Source: Photobacterium angustum (GTDB taxonomy: Bacteria; Pseudomonadota; Gammaproteobacteria; Enterobacterales; Vibrionaceae). Taken from it: a stretch of 64,000 nt of DNA. The notes beneath the pieces were generated by a model, which did no database searches, was not told where the DNA came from, and worked only from the letters and a program-made list of their open reading frames with translations. Both the position numbers and the translations under genes were made by a program. The stretch covers positions 1-64,000 of the forward strand of contig NZ_PYOM01000004.1 of assembly GCF_003026365.1 (NCBI RefSeq), written 5' to 3'. Shown here piece after piece: positions 43,046-52,163 of this stretch; position 1 is the first letter of the stretch, and each line of letters starts with the position of its first letter.

Positions 43046-44365
43046 ATGTCTACGTTAAACACGACGATTTTGAGAAAATTTATTAATTCTCGCTATATTA
43101 GTATTGCAGGTATTTCTCTTATCACCGTTGCTGCAGCTTTATCTATCAATACAGCGACACCTCATCAAAATTATAAAGAAATAAAACTTTCTATCCCAGC
43201 CACTCCAAAGGTGGTATTACCTGCTTTGTCATCAAAAGTAATGCAGAAAACAGTCGATTTACCACCGACTTATGAATATAAGATTAAAAATGGTGACACC
43301 CTAAGTGGCATCTTTGCGAGAATGTCTATCCCCTATTCTGATGTTCAGTCCATCATGGAGGCTGACTTAAACACACTTCAAATTGACAAACTTCAACCAG
43401 GTAATATCTTACGTTTTTGGGTTAATGAAAGTGATCATAAACTAAATAAGTTAGAGCTTGAATTTAGCTTAGCACAGCGAATTGATTACATTCGTACTAA
43501 AGATGGTAATTTCGACGTAAAAGAAATTACTTTACCTGGTGTATGGCGAGAGACTGTTGCAACAGGAACTATCCATGGTAGTTTTAGTGCGTCAGTACGT
43601 AAAGCTGGCGTCTCACATAGTGAAGCTCAAGAAATTATGTCTATCTTAAAAGATAAATTAAATTTTAGTCGTGACCTAAAATCAGGAGATTCATTTGAAG
43701 TTGTTACCAAACGTAAATATATAAAAGGTCAAGCTACAGGTGACAGTGATTTACAAGCTATTCGGATTTATACGGGTAAACGCTATATAACAGCTTACCT
43801 GCATTCTGATGGTAACTTTTATGATGAAAATGGTGATAGCTTACAACGTGCATTCCTTCGTTATCCTACAGCAAAATTTTACCGTATCAGTTCGCCATTC
43901 AACCCTAATCGCGTTCACCCGGTTACTGGACGTCGCCAACCACATAATGGTGTTGATTTTGCAGCACCATCAGGCACGCCAGTACTAGCAACAGGTGATG
44001 GTGTTGTAACGTTAGTGACTAACCACCCTTATGCAGGGCGTTATGTCGTCATTAAACACAGTGCTAACTACAGCACTCGTTACTTACATAACAGCCGTAT
44101 TTTGGTTAAGAAAGGTCAGCATGTTAAACGTGGTCAAGAAATTGCGATATCAGGAAGCACAGGCCGTGTAACAGGCCCACACATTCACTATGAATTCTTA
44201 ATTCGAGGAAAAGCAGTAAACCCAATGACAGCAAAGATTCCATTGGCTGCGTCTGTTCCTCGTAAAGAAAAGAAAGAATTTGAAGGCGAGGTTGCTAAAT
44301 ATAATACCTTGATTAAACAATCAACCGAACAAGATAAAAACCAAATCGCAAGTGTGACAAAATAA
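43046..44365 (+). CDS. M23-family murein DD-endopeptidase (Shy/MepM-like)
   Basis: 439 aa from ATG 43,046; a TTG at 43,004 would add 14 residues. One membrane anchor near the N-terminus (YISIAGISLITVAAALSI) is followed by a LysM/OapA-like domain (YEYKIKNGDTLSGIFARMSI) and a linker. The C-terminal peptidase M23 has zinc ligands in RQPHNGVDF and GPHIHYEF, with GDGVVTLV and TRYLHNSRILVKKGQ between. The plan matches the Vibrio Shy enzymes and E. coli MepM, which cut 4-3 cross-links during cell-wall growth. No strong ribosome site supports either start. Confidence 0.92.
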   Translation: MSTLNTTILRKFINSRYISIAGISLITVAAALSINTATPHQNYKEIKLSIPATPKVVLPALSSKVMQKTVDLPPTYEYKIKNGDTLSGIFARMSIPYSDVQSIMEADLNTLQIDKLQPGNILRFWVNESDHKLNKLELEFSLAQRIDYIRTKDGNFDVKEITLPGVWRETVATGTIHGSFSASVRKAGVSHSEAQEIMSILKDKLNFSRDLKSGDSFEVVTKRKYIKGQATGDSDLQAIRIYTGKRYITAYLHSDGNFYDENGDSLQRAFLRYPTAKFYRISSPFNPNRVHPVTGRRQPHNGVDFAAPSGTPVLATGDGVVTLVTNHPYAGRYVVIKHSANYSTRYLHNSRILVKKGQHVKRGQEIAISGSTGRVTGPHIHYEFLIRGKAVNPMTAKIPLAASVPRKEKKEFEGEVAKYNTLIKQSTEQDKNQIASVTK

Positions 44366-44404
44366 TACATCTGGTTTTTAGTTCAATCATCATAAAACAA
44401 TCGA

Positions 44405-44434
44405 AAAGCACTTCTGAATAGAAGTGCTTTTTAT
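44405..44434 (+). terminator. Terminator of the M23 endopeptidase gene
   Basis: 10-bp stem AAAGCACTTC/GAAGTGCTTT, loop TGAATA, then TTATTT. Confidence 0.85.
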
Positions 44435-44713
44435 TTCATATCAAACATAACAATTCTCCAGCCAGTATCTATTACGAGAATCATTTTTAATAAATCTAGC
44501 ATTACGATAATAACAACTTAATATAACAACATAGATACATTTAGAAACATTTTACTCGGTAAATATCACTGTTTTTGTGACAATGCCATATATTTATAAA
44601 ATGAATATACGCTTATTCTTTTGCCATTGTATGCGCCATGATTGACCTCCTTGTGTTATCGGCATCCAACAATTTTCTATTCTTATATACACTACCGAAT
44701 ACAGGAAGTATCT

Positions 44714-45766
44714 ATGGCTAAGAAAACGCCACCTTTTGAATTTGCTGGCTTATCAATTGACGCGGGTAAACACATTAATTGTGAATTAGAGATTGCTCGT
44801 CTTTATACTCACTCACCTCTTTCGGTTTCTGTTGATATCCTTCATGGTAAACACCCAGGCCCCGTCTTATTAATCAATGCGGCTATTCATGGTGATGAAT
44901 TGAATGGTATTGAGGTTGTACGTCAAGTCATTGAAAAGATAGATTTAAATAAACTTCACGGAACAATTATTGCAGTACCTGTAGTTAACGTTTTTGGCTT
45001 TATTCATAAATCTCGCTACTTACCCGATCGTCGAGATTTGAACCGTTGCTTCCCTGGTTCTGAGCGGGGTTCAATTGCAGGTCGCATGGCTTACCAATAC
45101 TTTAATCAAGTGGTTCGTCGTGCATCTCATGTTATCGATCTACATACAGCTGCAATTTACCGCACTAACTTACCTCAAATTAGAGCTAACCTTGAAAACC
45201 CATTAGCTAAAGATATGGCAATGGCATTTGGCTCACCCGTTGTTGTTGACGCAAGTCTGCGCGAGGGCTCATTACGAGCAGCTGCTGAAGAGTTTAACAT
45301 ACCCGTGATCACATTTGAGGCAGGTGAAGCGTTACGTCTTGATCCACATGCAGTAGGATCTGGCGTTCAAGGCGTATTGAAGGTAATGCGCCATCTAAAT
45401 ATGCTACGCACTAGCCGTAGCAAAAAAGTTATTGAACCAATGGTGCCAAAAGCAACACGTTGGATTCGTGCCGACTATGATGGCTTGCTTCGATCCCATG
45501 TGGCCTTGGGTGAGAAGGTATCGAAAGATCAAGTCATCGCCACTATTAGCGATCCTGCAGGAAGCAGTGAAGCGCCTGTTATTGCTCCACAAGGTGGGAT
45601 CGTCATTGGTCAGCAAACATTGCCTTTAGTTAACGAAGGTGATGCTATTTTCCATATTGCTTTCTTTGAAGAACCTGATGGCTTAGTTGAAGAGCAAGTG
45701 GAAAGTTACCTTGATGATGCCATCGAAGAATTAGATGATGAGCTAAAATGGGGTATGACAAACTAA
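44714..45766 (+). CDS. Succinylglutamate desuccinylase/aspartoacylase-family protein
   Basis: 350 aa from ATG 44,714, chosen because AGGAAG lies 8-9 bases before it. Zinc carboxypeptidase-like fold: NAAIHGDELNGIEVV (His and Glu ligands), RDLNRCFPGSERGS, VIDLHTAAIYR (third His) and TFEAGEALRL (catalytic Glu). The C-terminal ~100 residues include a lipoyl-like domain (RSHVALGEKVSKDQVIATIS). Family members remove acyl or amino-acid groups from small amides. The substrate is not readable from sequence. Confidence 0.86.
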   Translation: MAKKTPPFEFAGLSIDAGKHINCELEIARLYTHSPLSVSVDILHGKHPGPVLLINAAIHGDELNGIEVVRQVIEKIDLNKLHGTIIAVPVVNVFGFIHKSRYLPDRRDLNRCFPGSERGSIAGRMAYQYFNQVVRRASHVIDLHTAAIYRTNLPQIRANLENPLAKDMAMAFGSPVVVDASLREGSLRAAAEEFNIPVITFEAGEALRLDPHAVGSGVQGVLKVMRHLNMLRTSRSKKVIEPMVPKATRWIRADYDGLLRSHVALGEKVSKDQVIATISDPAGSSEAPVIAPQGGIVIGQQTLPLVNEGDAIFHIAFFEEPDGLVEEQVESYLDDAIEELDDELKWGMTN

Positions 45767-45806
45767 TTTAGCTATTAGAGCTTCATTGTAAAACACACAG
45801 CATAAA

Positions 45807-45840
45807 AAAGGCTAAGTGCGCACACTTAGCCTTTCATTTT
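45807..45840 (+). terminator. Bidirectional terminator between the desuccinylase-family gene and mrcB
   Basis: A 12-bp perfect stem AAAGGCTAAGTG/CACTTAGCCTTT with a CGCA loop and T/A tracts on both sides. It serves both converging genes. Confidence 0.85.
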
Positions 45841-45876
45841 TATATTAAGCCAATAACGGCAAAACAAAAAATATCA

Positions 45877-48222
45877 TTACCAATCAAAGAGCTTATCAAA
45901 GAAGCCTTCGACTTTTTTCTGCACTTCTTTCGCTTGTTGCTTCACAGCTTGTACCTGACAGTTTTGTTTAAGATCACCATTAGGATCCCAAATAGGCATT
46001 CGTGTTGTACCTGAACAATCTTCAACATAGGTACCGTTCGCTGCTACCGTATATTTCTCTCCTTCCAATTCTGAAGGTTGAGTTAAGACTAATGGCTCAG
46101 GTTTGCGGTGCTGAATGTAATCAGTATATAAACGCAATGCGCCTGTCGCACCCGTTAAGTGTGCAGTTTTATTATCATCGCGTCCCATCCATACAGTTAC
46201 AACTTCACGCCCATCGATACCGACATACCAGCTGTCTTTACCATCATTTGTAGTACCCGTTTTACCGGCTAGGTGGCTATTAGGGAACAATTTATTCAAT
46301 GAATGAGCAGTACCAAATTTGACTGTATCTTGCAGCGCATACATAGTCAGCCATGCAGCCTGACTTGGCACTACTGATGAAGCTTTAGGCCAATTTTGGT
46401 ACAGCACTTTGCCATCTTCATCAACCACGGCATTTAATGCCGTTAATGGCGCTAAATAGCCATTATTACCAATTGCTTGGTACATCTGAGTAACTTCAAA
46501 TGGTGACAAGGCCATCGAACCTAAAAATAGTGATGGTACTTGAGGGATTTCTTCAAGTGGTATCCCTAATTTTGTTAATGTCGTTGAGACTTTTTCAACT
46601 CCCAAAGCCATACCTAAATTAACCGTCGGAACATTGTATGATTTAGCTAACGCCACAAATAAAGGCACTTCACCACGATACTTACGATCATAGTTCCGAG
46701 GACTCCATACCGCACCATCTTGCATCTTAATAGAAAGAGGCTGATCTTTAAGTGAAGTTGCAAGCGTGTATTGCTCTGGGTCTTCTAATGCTGACAAGTA
46801 AACAGATGGTTTCACTACCGAGCCAATTTGACGTTGAGCATTTATCGCACGATTATAGCCAGGGAAATTAGGATTACTTCCCCCAATCATAGCGCGGATT
46901 TCCCCCGTAGTACGATCAGCAATCACCATCGCTGTTTGTAGATCTTTACCCGAACGCTTTTCCACTAACGGGATCATTTTCTTCACCGATTCTTCGGCTA
47001 ACTTTTGCGATTGAGGGTCCAGTGAAGTAAACAGACGTAAGCCTTTACCTTCTTCAAAAGCATCACCTACTTTTTGCTCTAATTCACGTTTAATTTGATC
47101 AAAGTACGCAGGTTGACGCTTTGCAAGTTGTCCTTTTGATTGAATATCCAACGGTAATTTTATTGATGCTTGATATTCTTTATCCGTTAACAGTTTATTG
47201 TCTAACATGATTTTTAATACCACGTTACGACGATCTTTTGCACGCTCAGGGTTGCGCCAAGGATTGTAGTAAGACGGACCTTTTACCAAACCAATTAACA
47301 ATGCTAATTGATCAGGGCGCAATTCCGACAATGGGCGATCAAAGTAATAACGAGATGCCAAAGCAAAACCATGAATGCCGCGACCTGCATATTGGGCGAG
47401 ATAAACTTGGTTCATGTAAGCATCAAGTACTTCTTCTTTGCCATATTTATAATCGATGATAATCGCCATATAGGCTTCTTTAAATTTACGCCATAAACTG
47501 CGCTCACTCGATAAAAACATATTTTTAGCAAGTTGCTGCGTTAGCGTACTACCACCTTGAACTGTGTGACCCGCTTTGATATTAGCGACAAAAGCACGAG
47601 CAATACCCACTAAAGAAATGCCATCATGCTCATAGAAATGACGATCTTCAGTATCAACAAGACCTTCGACTAGTAGCTTAGGCATTTTATCTTCAGGGAG
47701 ATAAATTCGTTGCTGGTCATTTTTCGCTTCTAACATTCCCAGCATTTTGGGATCGATATGAAGGAAACCAAGCTCTTTATTTGTATCAAGATCCTTGATT
47801 TGGCTGATCCCTTCACTGTTGAATGTCACAACAACATGACGAGCGCCTTCCGCACCCTCTTTAAAATTAAATGGTCGACGAACAAATTCAACAGACCAGC
47901 CATTTGCTTTATATTCACCACTTTGATCAGGCTTAGCGACCTTTTGATAGCCCAATACTTTTAACTCATTCACTAACGAGTTATAGCTAACTGGCGCTCC
48001 AGGTTGAAGAGCAAGCTCGCGAGCGTAAACCACCGAAGGTAATTGCCACAGTTGACCTGCAAATTTCTCACTGATGGTTTTGTTTAAATTATTACCAAGA
48101 TAGGCCATACCCAAGCCACCAATAATGGCAACAGTAAGAATACTACGCTTAATTAATTTACGCGTTGATGATGGCTGTGGCTTATCCTGTTGATTATCAG
48201 GCTGATGTTTATTTGATGTCAT
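45877..48222 (-). CDS. mrcB: Penicillin-binding protein 1B (bifunctional)
   Basis: 781 aa. Short basic cytoplasmic tail (KRSILTV), one membrane helix, UB2H-like domain (~75-180), GT51 glycosyltransferase with EDRHFYEHDG and GGSTLTQQLAKNMFL, then a transpeptidase with SVVKPS (Ser nucleophile), SYN and KTGTTND. It polymerises and cross-links peptidoglycan at the inner membrane, in Gammaproteobacteria with the lipoprotein activator LpoB. The order and length are standard for PBP1b. Confidence 0.95.
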   Translation of the reverse strand: MTSNKHQPDNQQDKPQPSSTRKLIKRSILTVAIIGGLGMAYLGNNLNKTISEKFAGQLWQLPSVVYARELALQPGAPVSYNSLVNELKVLGYQKVAKPDQSGEYKANGWSVEFVRRPFNFKEGAEGARHVVVTFNSEGISQIKDLDTNKELGFLHIDPKMLGMLEAKNDQQRIYLPEDKMPKLLVEGLVDTEDRHFYEHDGISLVGIARAFVANIKAGHTVQGGSTLTQQLAKNMFLSSERSLWRKFKEAYMAIIIDYKYGKEEVLDAYMNQVYLAQYAGRGIHGFALASRYYFDRPLSELRPDQLALLIGLVKGPSYYNPWRNPERAKDRRNVVLKIMLDNKLLTDKEYQASIKLPLDIQSKGQLAKRQPAYFDQIKRELEQKVGDAFEEGKGLRLFTSLDPQSQKLAEESVKKMIPLVEKRSGKDLQTAMVIADRTTGEIRAMIGGSNPNFPGYNRAINAQRQIGSVVKPSVYLSALEDPEQYTLATSLKDQPLSIKMQDGAVWSPRNYDRKYRGEVPLFVALAKSYNVPTVNLGMALGVEKVSTTLTKLGIPLEEIPQVPSLFLGSMALSPFEVTQMYQAIGNNGYLAPLTALNAVVDEDGKVLYQNWPKASSVVPSQAAWLTMYALQDTVKFGTAHSLNKLFPNSHLAGKTGTTNDGKDSWYVGIDGREVVTVWMGRDDNKTAHLTGATGALRLYTDYIQHRKPEPLVLTQPSELEGEKYTVAANGTYVEDCSGTTRMPIWDPNGDLKQNCQVQAVKQQAKEVQKKVEGFFDKLFDW

Positions 48223-48473
48223 TCATTCTTCCAATTTAACAGCAACGACTTTTCTAAAAAATAATTATCAAACAATAAGATAAATGAGACGGCTGTTAAA
48301 TTACTACCTTATATAAAATCAATATAGTTGGGCTAAACATAATCCTAATTATCAATGATCATGTCATCCTAGTGTCAGTTCTATATTGTATGATTTTTTC
48401 ATCAAGGCTGGCAAAAAACATTATTTTATGATGATAAAAATGGCACGTTCTTTGAGCATTAATCTCCTTAGTA

Positions 48474-48656
48474 ATGAGATTAACCTATCCTCAAAAGACA
48501 GCGTTTGATTTCGTATCATTAGGCATGACAAATGCTTTGTGGCGTAATAAGCGGTTAATTCAATCCGGCTTTGGGTCGCAATTTATTCGCAAATCATCCA
48601 CAATAACGTCTTTAAGAAAGCCAGCGATCAATTCCGATCGGGCACAGGTACCATGA
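48474..48656 (+). CDS. Possible small ORF before the 148-aa gene (60 aa)
   Basis: An open frame of 60 codons, basic, ending 7 bases before the next ATG. There is no clear ribosome site. Composition is not typical of a folded protein (LRKPAINSDRAQVP tail). It may be a leader peptide or chance; I cannot support more. Confidence 0.25.
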   Translation: MRLTYPQKTAFDFVSLGMTNALWRNKRLIQSGFGSQFIRKSSTITSLRKPAINSDRAQVP

Positions 48657-48663
48657 GATAGCT

Positions 48664-49110
48664 ATGCAACGTGATTATACTTTAAACTGCCTATTAACAA
48701 TGCCTCGTCATGAGCTTGAAGAATTTAGCTTACGCGTAATCAGCCGCATGGTGCCGGAAGATGTAATGCAGGAAATATTCACTTTTGAACAAGAAGAAGT
48801 GGATAGTGAAGAGCGCCTCAAATCAGCACAATTTGATGCAATGCTACGTATGACAGCGGTTGCTTTGGGTGAAGTCAAAGAAGCATTTTCAGAATCAGAT
48901 AACGCTAAGCAAAATGTTGAGCGTATGACACGTTTAATTCTTTGGCATTTTTACGCTATTTCATTCCAGCTAGAAGAAGCCGTGACATTAGATCAGCACT
49001 GTGCTGAAGTTGAAAAGATTTTGGTCAATGCACCTGACAACGCATTTGGTTGGATCAGTGTACTGACAGAATTACTTCATCGTTATGCTGCATTAAGCCA
49101 AGAAAAATAA
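48664..49110 (+). CDS. Hypothetical helical protein (148 aa)
   Basis: 148 aa, acidic, nearly all helix, no signal or membrane segment (HELEEFSLRVISRMVPEDVM, TLDQHCAEVEKILVNAPDNA). Codon use and a strong terminator support it as a real gene. Family not recognised; probably a conserved Vibrionaceae protein. Confidence 0.7.
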   Translation: MQRDYTLNCLLTMPRHELEEFSLRVISRMVPEDVMQEIFTFEQEEVDSEERLKSAQFDAMLRMTAVALGEVKEAFSESDNAKQNVERMTRLILWHFYAISFQLEEAVTLDQHCAEVEKILVNAPDNAFGWISVLTELLHRYAALSQEK

Positions 49111-49139
49111 TCATCCCTTGCGTGATTAACCGCTAAATA

Positions 49140-49176
49140 AAAAGGCGTACCCTTAGGATACGCCTTCTTTTTATTT
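49140..49176 (+). terminator. Bidirectional terminator between the 148-aa gene and the 53-aa gene
   Basis: Stem AAGGCGTA/TACGCCTT with a loop containing CCCTTAGGA, then CTTTTTATTTTTT. Confidence 0.85.
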
Positions 49177-49199
49177 TTTATTGCCGATACTAAATACTA

Positions 49200-49361
49200 T
49201 TAATAATCGAAATCGCTGTACTCCGGACTCTCAAAACGTGAACGTGTCATACGACGTTTCTTTTTGTTACGAGATTGATTCAACTCTTGAAAATCATCAT
49301 TAAATTCAGAATTGAATTTTGATTTGCTGCCCTTGTGAAACTTTTGGTCTAACTTAGCCAT
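49200..49361 (-). CDS. Small basic/acidic hypothetical protein (53 aa)
   Basis: 53 aa, MAKLDQKFHKGSKSKFNSEF..., with a basic centre (RNKKKRRMTRSR) and an acidic, aromatic tail (FESPEYSDFDY). CAGGAATCG sits just before the ATG, a good ribosome site. It lies between a bidirectional terminator and an AT-rich spacer, so it is probably a real short gene. Function unknown; the composition suits RNA or ribosome binding. Confidence 0.65.
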   Translation of the reverse strand: MAKLDQKFHKGSKSKFNSEFNDDFQELNQSRNKKKRRMTRSRFESPEYSDFDY

Positions 49362-49588
49362 TTGCGATTCCTGAACTACATCCAGAGTAAGTAATTAATA
49401 AATAGAACACAGGCAATATTAATGTTCTATTGTGACAAAAATACGTCGCTTTTTTGTAAAATCAGTGACAACTGCCTTGTTTGTTTTCCACTTGATTTAT
49501 TGCTTAATTCGTATTTTTTCTAAGACTAATTCAGGAACTCGCTCTCTGTACAACAAGATATTTTACTGCTTATCAGCAAAAAAACTTA

Positions 49589-50449
49589 TCAATTGTTTTC
49601 AGTCATATTCTTAAAAGGAACTTCGACTAACGCATTGATCAAGTCCTCTTTTTCGTTATCTTCTCGCCATACTAAATATAAGCTTTGATCCATAACTGGC
49701 GCGTCTTCTACCACATGAAGTAAGCCTTCTTTCTTAGCACTTTCGACAACTGGCGATGGCAGATAACCAACTCCAGCATTCGCTAAAATATAATCAAGCG
49801 CCATTTTAACAGAATGTGTATGCATTATTGGTGTACGCTGAAGCTCAGCAATACGACTATGCTCAACAGAAAATCGTGTTCCCCAGTCTAAAAAGACGAG
49901 TGGAATATCACGAGTATCATGTAAGCAACAATTACTTTTATTAGTCACTAACTGTAATTGGTAGTCTCGGACTTTACGTACATTAAGATTTTCAATTTTC
50001 GGTGGCTCGCTGGTAATAAAGAGATCAATGCTCTTATCAAACAAGCGTTTTGCCATCCCTTCACGTTTAACAGACTCTAAGCGTAATGCTAATCCAGGTA
50101 GATTGGCATAGATATGGTTAATCCAATCAGAAATACCATCAAACTCCCAGAATAAAGGAGATGCGCCAATAGCTAATTGGGTATTTAGGCTATCTGTTAA
50201 TGCAACATCCTGCTTCGCACGCCCCCATGTCTGTAAAATAGCTTCAGCATAAGGCTGTAAACGCTCACCAGCTGCAGTTAGATGGACATTACCACGTTGA
50301 CGAGAAAACAACGGGTTACCTAGCTGAGACTCAAGCTGTCGAATACGAAAGCTGACGGCAGACTGCGTTAAATATAAATTATCAGCAGCACGGCCAAAGT
50401 GACGAGTCTTAGTTACTTCTAAAAATGTTTTTAGTAATTCTGTATCCAC
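49589..50449 (-). CDS. hdfR: LysR-family regulator HdfR
   Basis: 286 aa. The N-terminus MDTELLKTFLEVTKTRHFGR and HTH AADNLYLTQSAVSFRIRQLE match E. coli HdfR closely. A LysR effector domain follows. In E. coli HdfR represses flhDC and activates other genes. Divergent from maoP, as in enterics and Vibrionaceae, with a 219-base shared regulatory region. Confidence 0.93.
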   Translation of the reverse strand: MDTELLKTFLEVTKTRHFGRAADNLYLTQSAVSFRIRQLESQLGNPLFSRQRGNVHLTAAGERLQPYAEAILQTWGRAKQDVALTDSLNTQLAIGASPLFWEFDGISDWINHIYANLPGLALRLESVKREGMAKRLFDKSIDLFITSEPPKIENLNVRKVRDYQLQLVTNKSNCCLHDTRDIPLVFLDWGTRFSVEHSRIAELQRTPIMHTHSVKMALDYILANAGVGYLPSPVVESAKKEGLLHVVEDAPVMDQSLYLVWREDNEKEDLINALVEVPFKNMTENN

Positions 50450-50668
50450 AGCGAAATTCTCAAGAATAAGAAGGATAAATTGCGTGATTATCGTGCTATT
50501 TAAGCATTATATATCTAATAAGCAAGAGCTTAATCTAGATCTTAAACGATATGATGATTTGCAGCGTTAAATCATCAAAAATATTCATCAAAACGATAAA
50601 AATTGTTTGATTTACAACTCGCCAAGTCTGGATAAATATCACCCCAAATCACATCAAGGACTTTATGA

Positions 50669-51022
50669 ATGAGAAGTGAAGGTAAATTTTACGACGATAA
50701 AAATTTCCCACGTGGCTTTAATCGCTCGGGAGTTTTCACAATTAGTGAAGCCAGCGTCTTAGAAAATTACGGACGTATTATGCGTGCCTTACATGAAGGG
50801 ACTACTCAACCAATCGATGAGTCTGAAACTCAGTTCCTTGCTGAAGTGTTAGGTCAGCAAGCAGCAGTGTCTGAATTTGGTAAGTGTTGGTTAAAATACC
50901 TGAACCACACCACTCATAAAGCACGCAGTTATACCTTATGCGTGTCGCAACGTGCTAATAATGGCGTATACGGCGACGATGATGATACCGATAGTGGTAG
51001 TGATAGCGATTTAGACTATTAA
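50669..51022 (+). CDS. maoP: Macrodomain Ori organisation protein MaoP
   Basis: 117 aa, DUF413. Signature GKFYDDKNFPRGFNRSGVFT matches E. coli MaoP (YifE). MaoP with the short maoS DNA site confers Ori-macrodomain properties; maoS in E. coli lies close by. The acidic tail DDDDTDSGSDSDLDY is a longer version of the E. coli end. Its divergence from hdfR is conserved synteny. Confidence 0.93.
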   Translation: MRSEGKFYDDKNFPRGFNRSGVFTISEASVLENYGRIMRALHEGTTQPIDESETQFLAEVLGQQAAVSEFGKCWLKYLNHTTHKARSYTLCVSQRANNGVYGDDDDTDSGSDSDLDY

Positions 51023-51061
51023 TTACTATCAGAGGGCTAACCTCTGTTTATCGAGTAACAA

Positions 51062-51100
51062 TGAAGCCATCCCACTCTAGTGCGATGGCTTATTTCTTTT
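51062..51100 (+). terminator. Terminator of maoP
   Basis: AAGCCATC and GATGGCTT flank CACT/AGTG-like inner pairs; TTATTTCTTTTT follows. Confidence 0.75.
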
Positions 51101-51137
51101 TAATAGCCTGTAAAACAGGCACTTTCTTGGTAGAGCT

Positions 51138-52163
51138 ATGAAAATTTGTTTTGTTATGTATCCGTGGGACAAAGTTGAAGCCGAAAACGACTCCACACTA
51201 CGTCTGATCCATGAAGCCGCAAGCCGCGGTCACACGGTTGCAATTACAACACCAAGTAACTTAACTATGCGTGACAGCATGGCTATTGCATTCTGTAACG
51301 TATTAAAAAAAGGTGATGTATCAAACAATATTCCAAGCTTTTACCGTAAAGCTGAATTTAACAAAGCTGAGCTACCACTCGCGGGCTTTGACGTTATCTT
51401 TATGCGTGCTAACCCACCACTAGATACCATGGCTCTTAATTTCTTAGATTCTGTGCGTGAGCATACTTTCATTATTAATGATATTGATGGTCTACGTGTC
51501 GCTAATAACAAGCTATATACAGCATCGTTACCCGATCCAAACCATGAATATATTCCAGCAACACACGTATCAAAGAACCGTGAATATTTAGAGCGTGTAT
51601 TAGACGAATCAACCCATGATCGTATGATCTTAAAGCCACTAAATGGTTACGGTGGTAAAGGCGTAATATTGGTTGAAAAGAGTGCAAAATCAAGCGTTAA
51701 ATCATTACTTGATTTCTACATTGGTGACGATGAAAACTATGTGATCTTACAAGATTACATTGAAGGTGCAGAACAAGGTGATGTACGCATTCTACTGCTT
51801 AATGGTGAGCCTATTGGTGCTATGCGCCGTGTGCCAGCAGAAGGCGATGTGCGTTCAAACATCCATGCCGGTGGCCGTGAAGTAAAACACGTACTGACGA
51901 AGCAAGAGCTTAACTTATGTAAACACATTGGTCCTAAGCTTGTGCGCGACGGTCTGTTCTTTGTTGGACTTGACGTGATTAACGGTAAACTGGTTGAAGT
52001 AAACGTATTAAGCCCAGGCGGCATTACCCGTATCAATCGCCTTAACCGTGTAAAACTTCAACGTAATGTCCTAGATTTTGCTGAGAGTGTAGTAATGGCG
52101 AAAGAAGTCGGCATTGCACGTAAAAATGATTTTCGAAAGGTGATTGCAGATGCTGCATACTGA
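51138..52163 (+). CDS. ATP-grasp ligase, glutathione-synthetase/RimK-like
   Basis: 341 aa. The N-terminal domain is GshB-like (MKICFVMYPWDKVEAENDST, ...FDVIFMRANPPLDTMALNFL). The ATP-grasp signature is MILKPLNGYGGKGVILVEK, then YIEGAEQGDVRILLLNGEPI and VGLDVINGKLVEVNVLSPGG with Mg ligands (Asp, Glu, Asn). It should join a carboxylate and an amine with ATP. It overlaps the next gene by 20 bases, whose product combines an N-formylglutamate-amidohydrolase-like and a DUF1704 metallopeptidase-like domain. The pair suggests making and trimming of a glutamate-containing peptide rather than plain glutathione synthesis; that is inference. Confidence 0.87.
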   Translation: MKICFVMYPWDKVEAENDSTLRLIHEAASRGHTVAITTPSNLTMRDSMAIAFCNVLKKGDVSNNIPSFYRKAEFNKAELPLAGFDVIFMRANPPLDTMALNFLDSVREHTFIINDIDGLRVANNKLYTASLPDPNHEYIPATHVSKNREYLERVLDESTHDRMILKPLNGYGGKGVILVEKSAKSSVKSLLDFYIGDDENYVILQDYIEGAEQGDVRILLLNGEPIGAMRRVPAEGDVRSNIHAGGREVKHVLTKQELNLCKHIGPKLVRDGLFFVGLDVINGKLVEVNVLSPGGITRINRLNRVKLQRNVLDFAESVVMAKEVGIARKNDFRKVIADAAY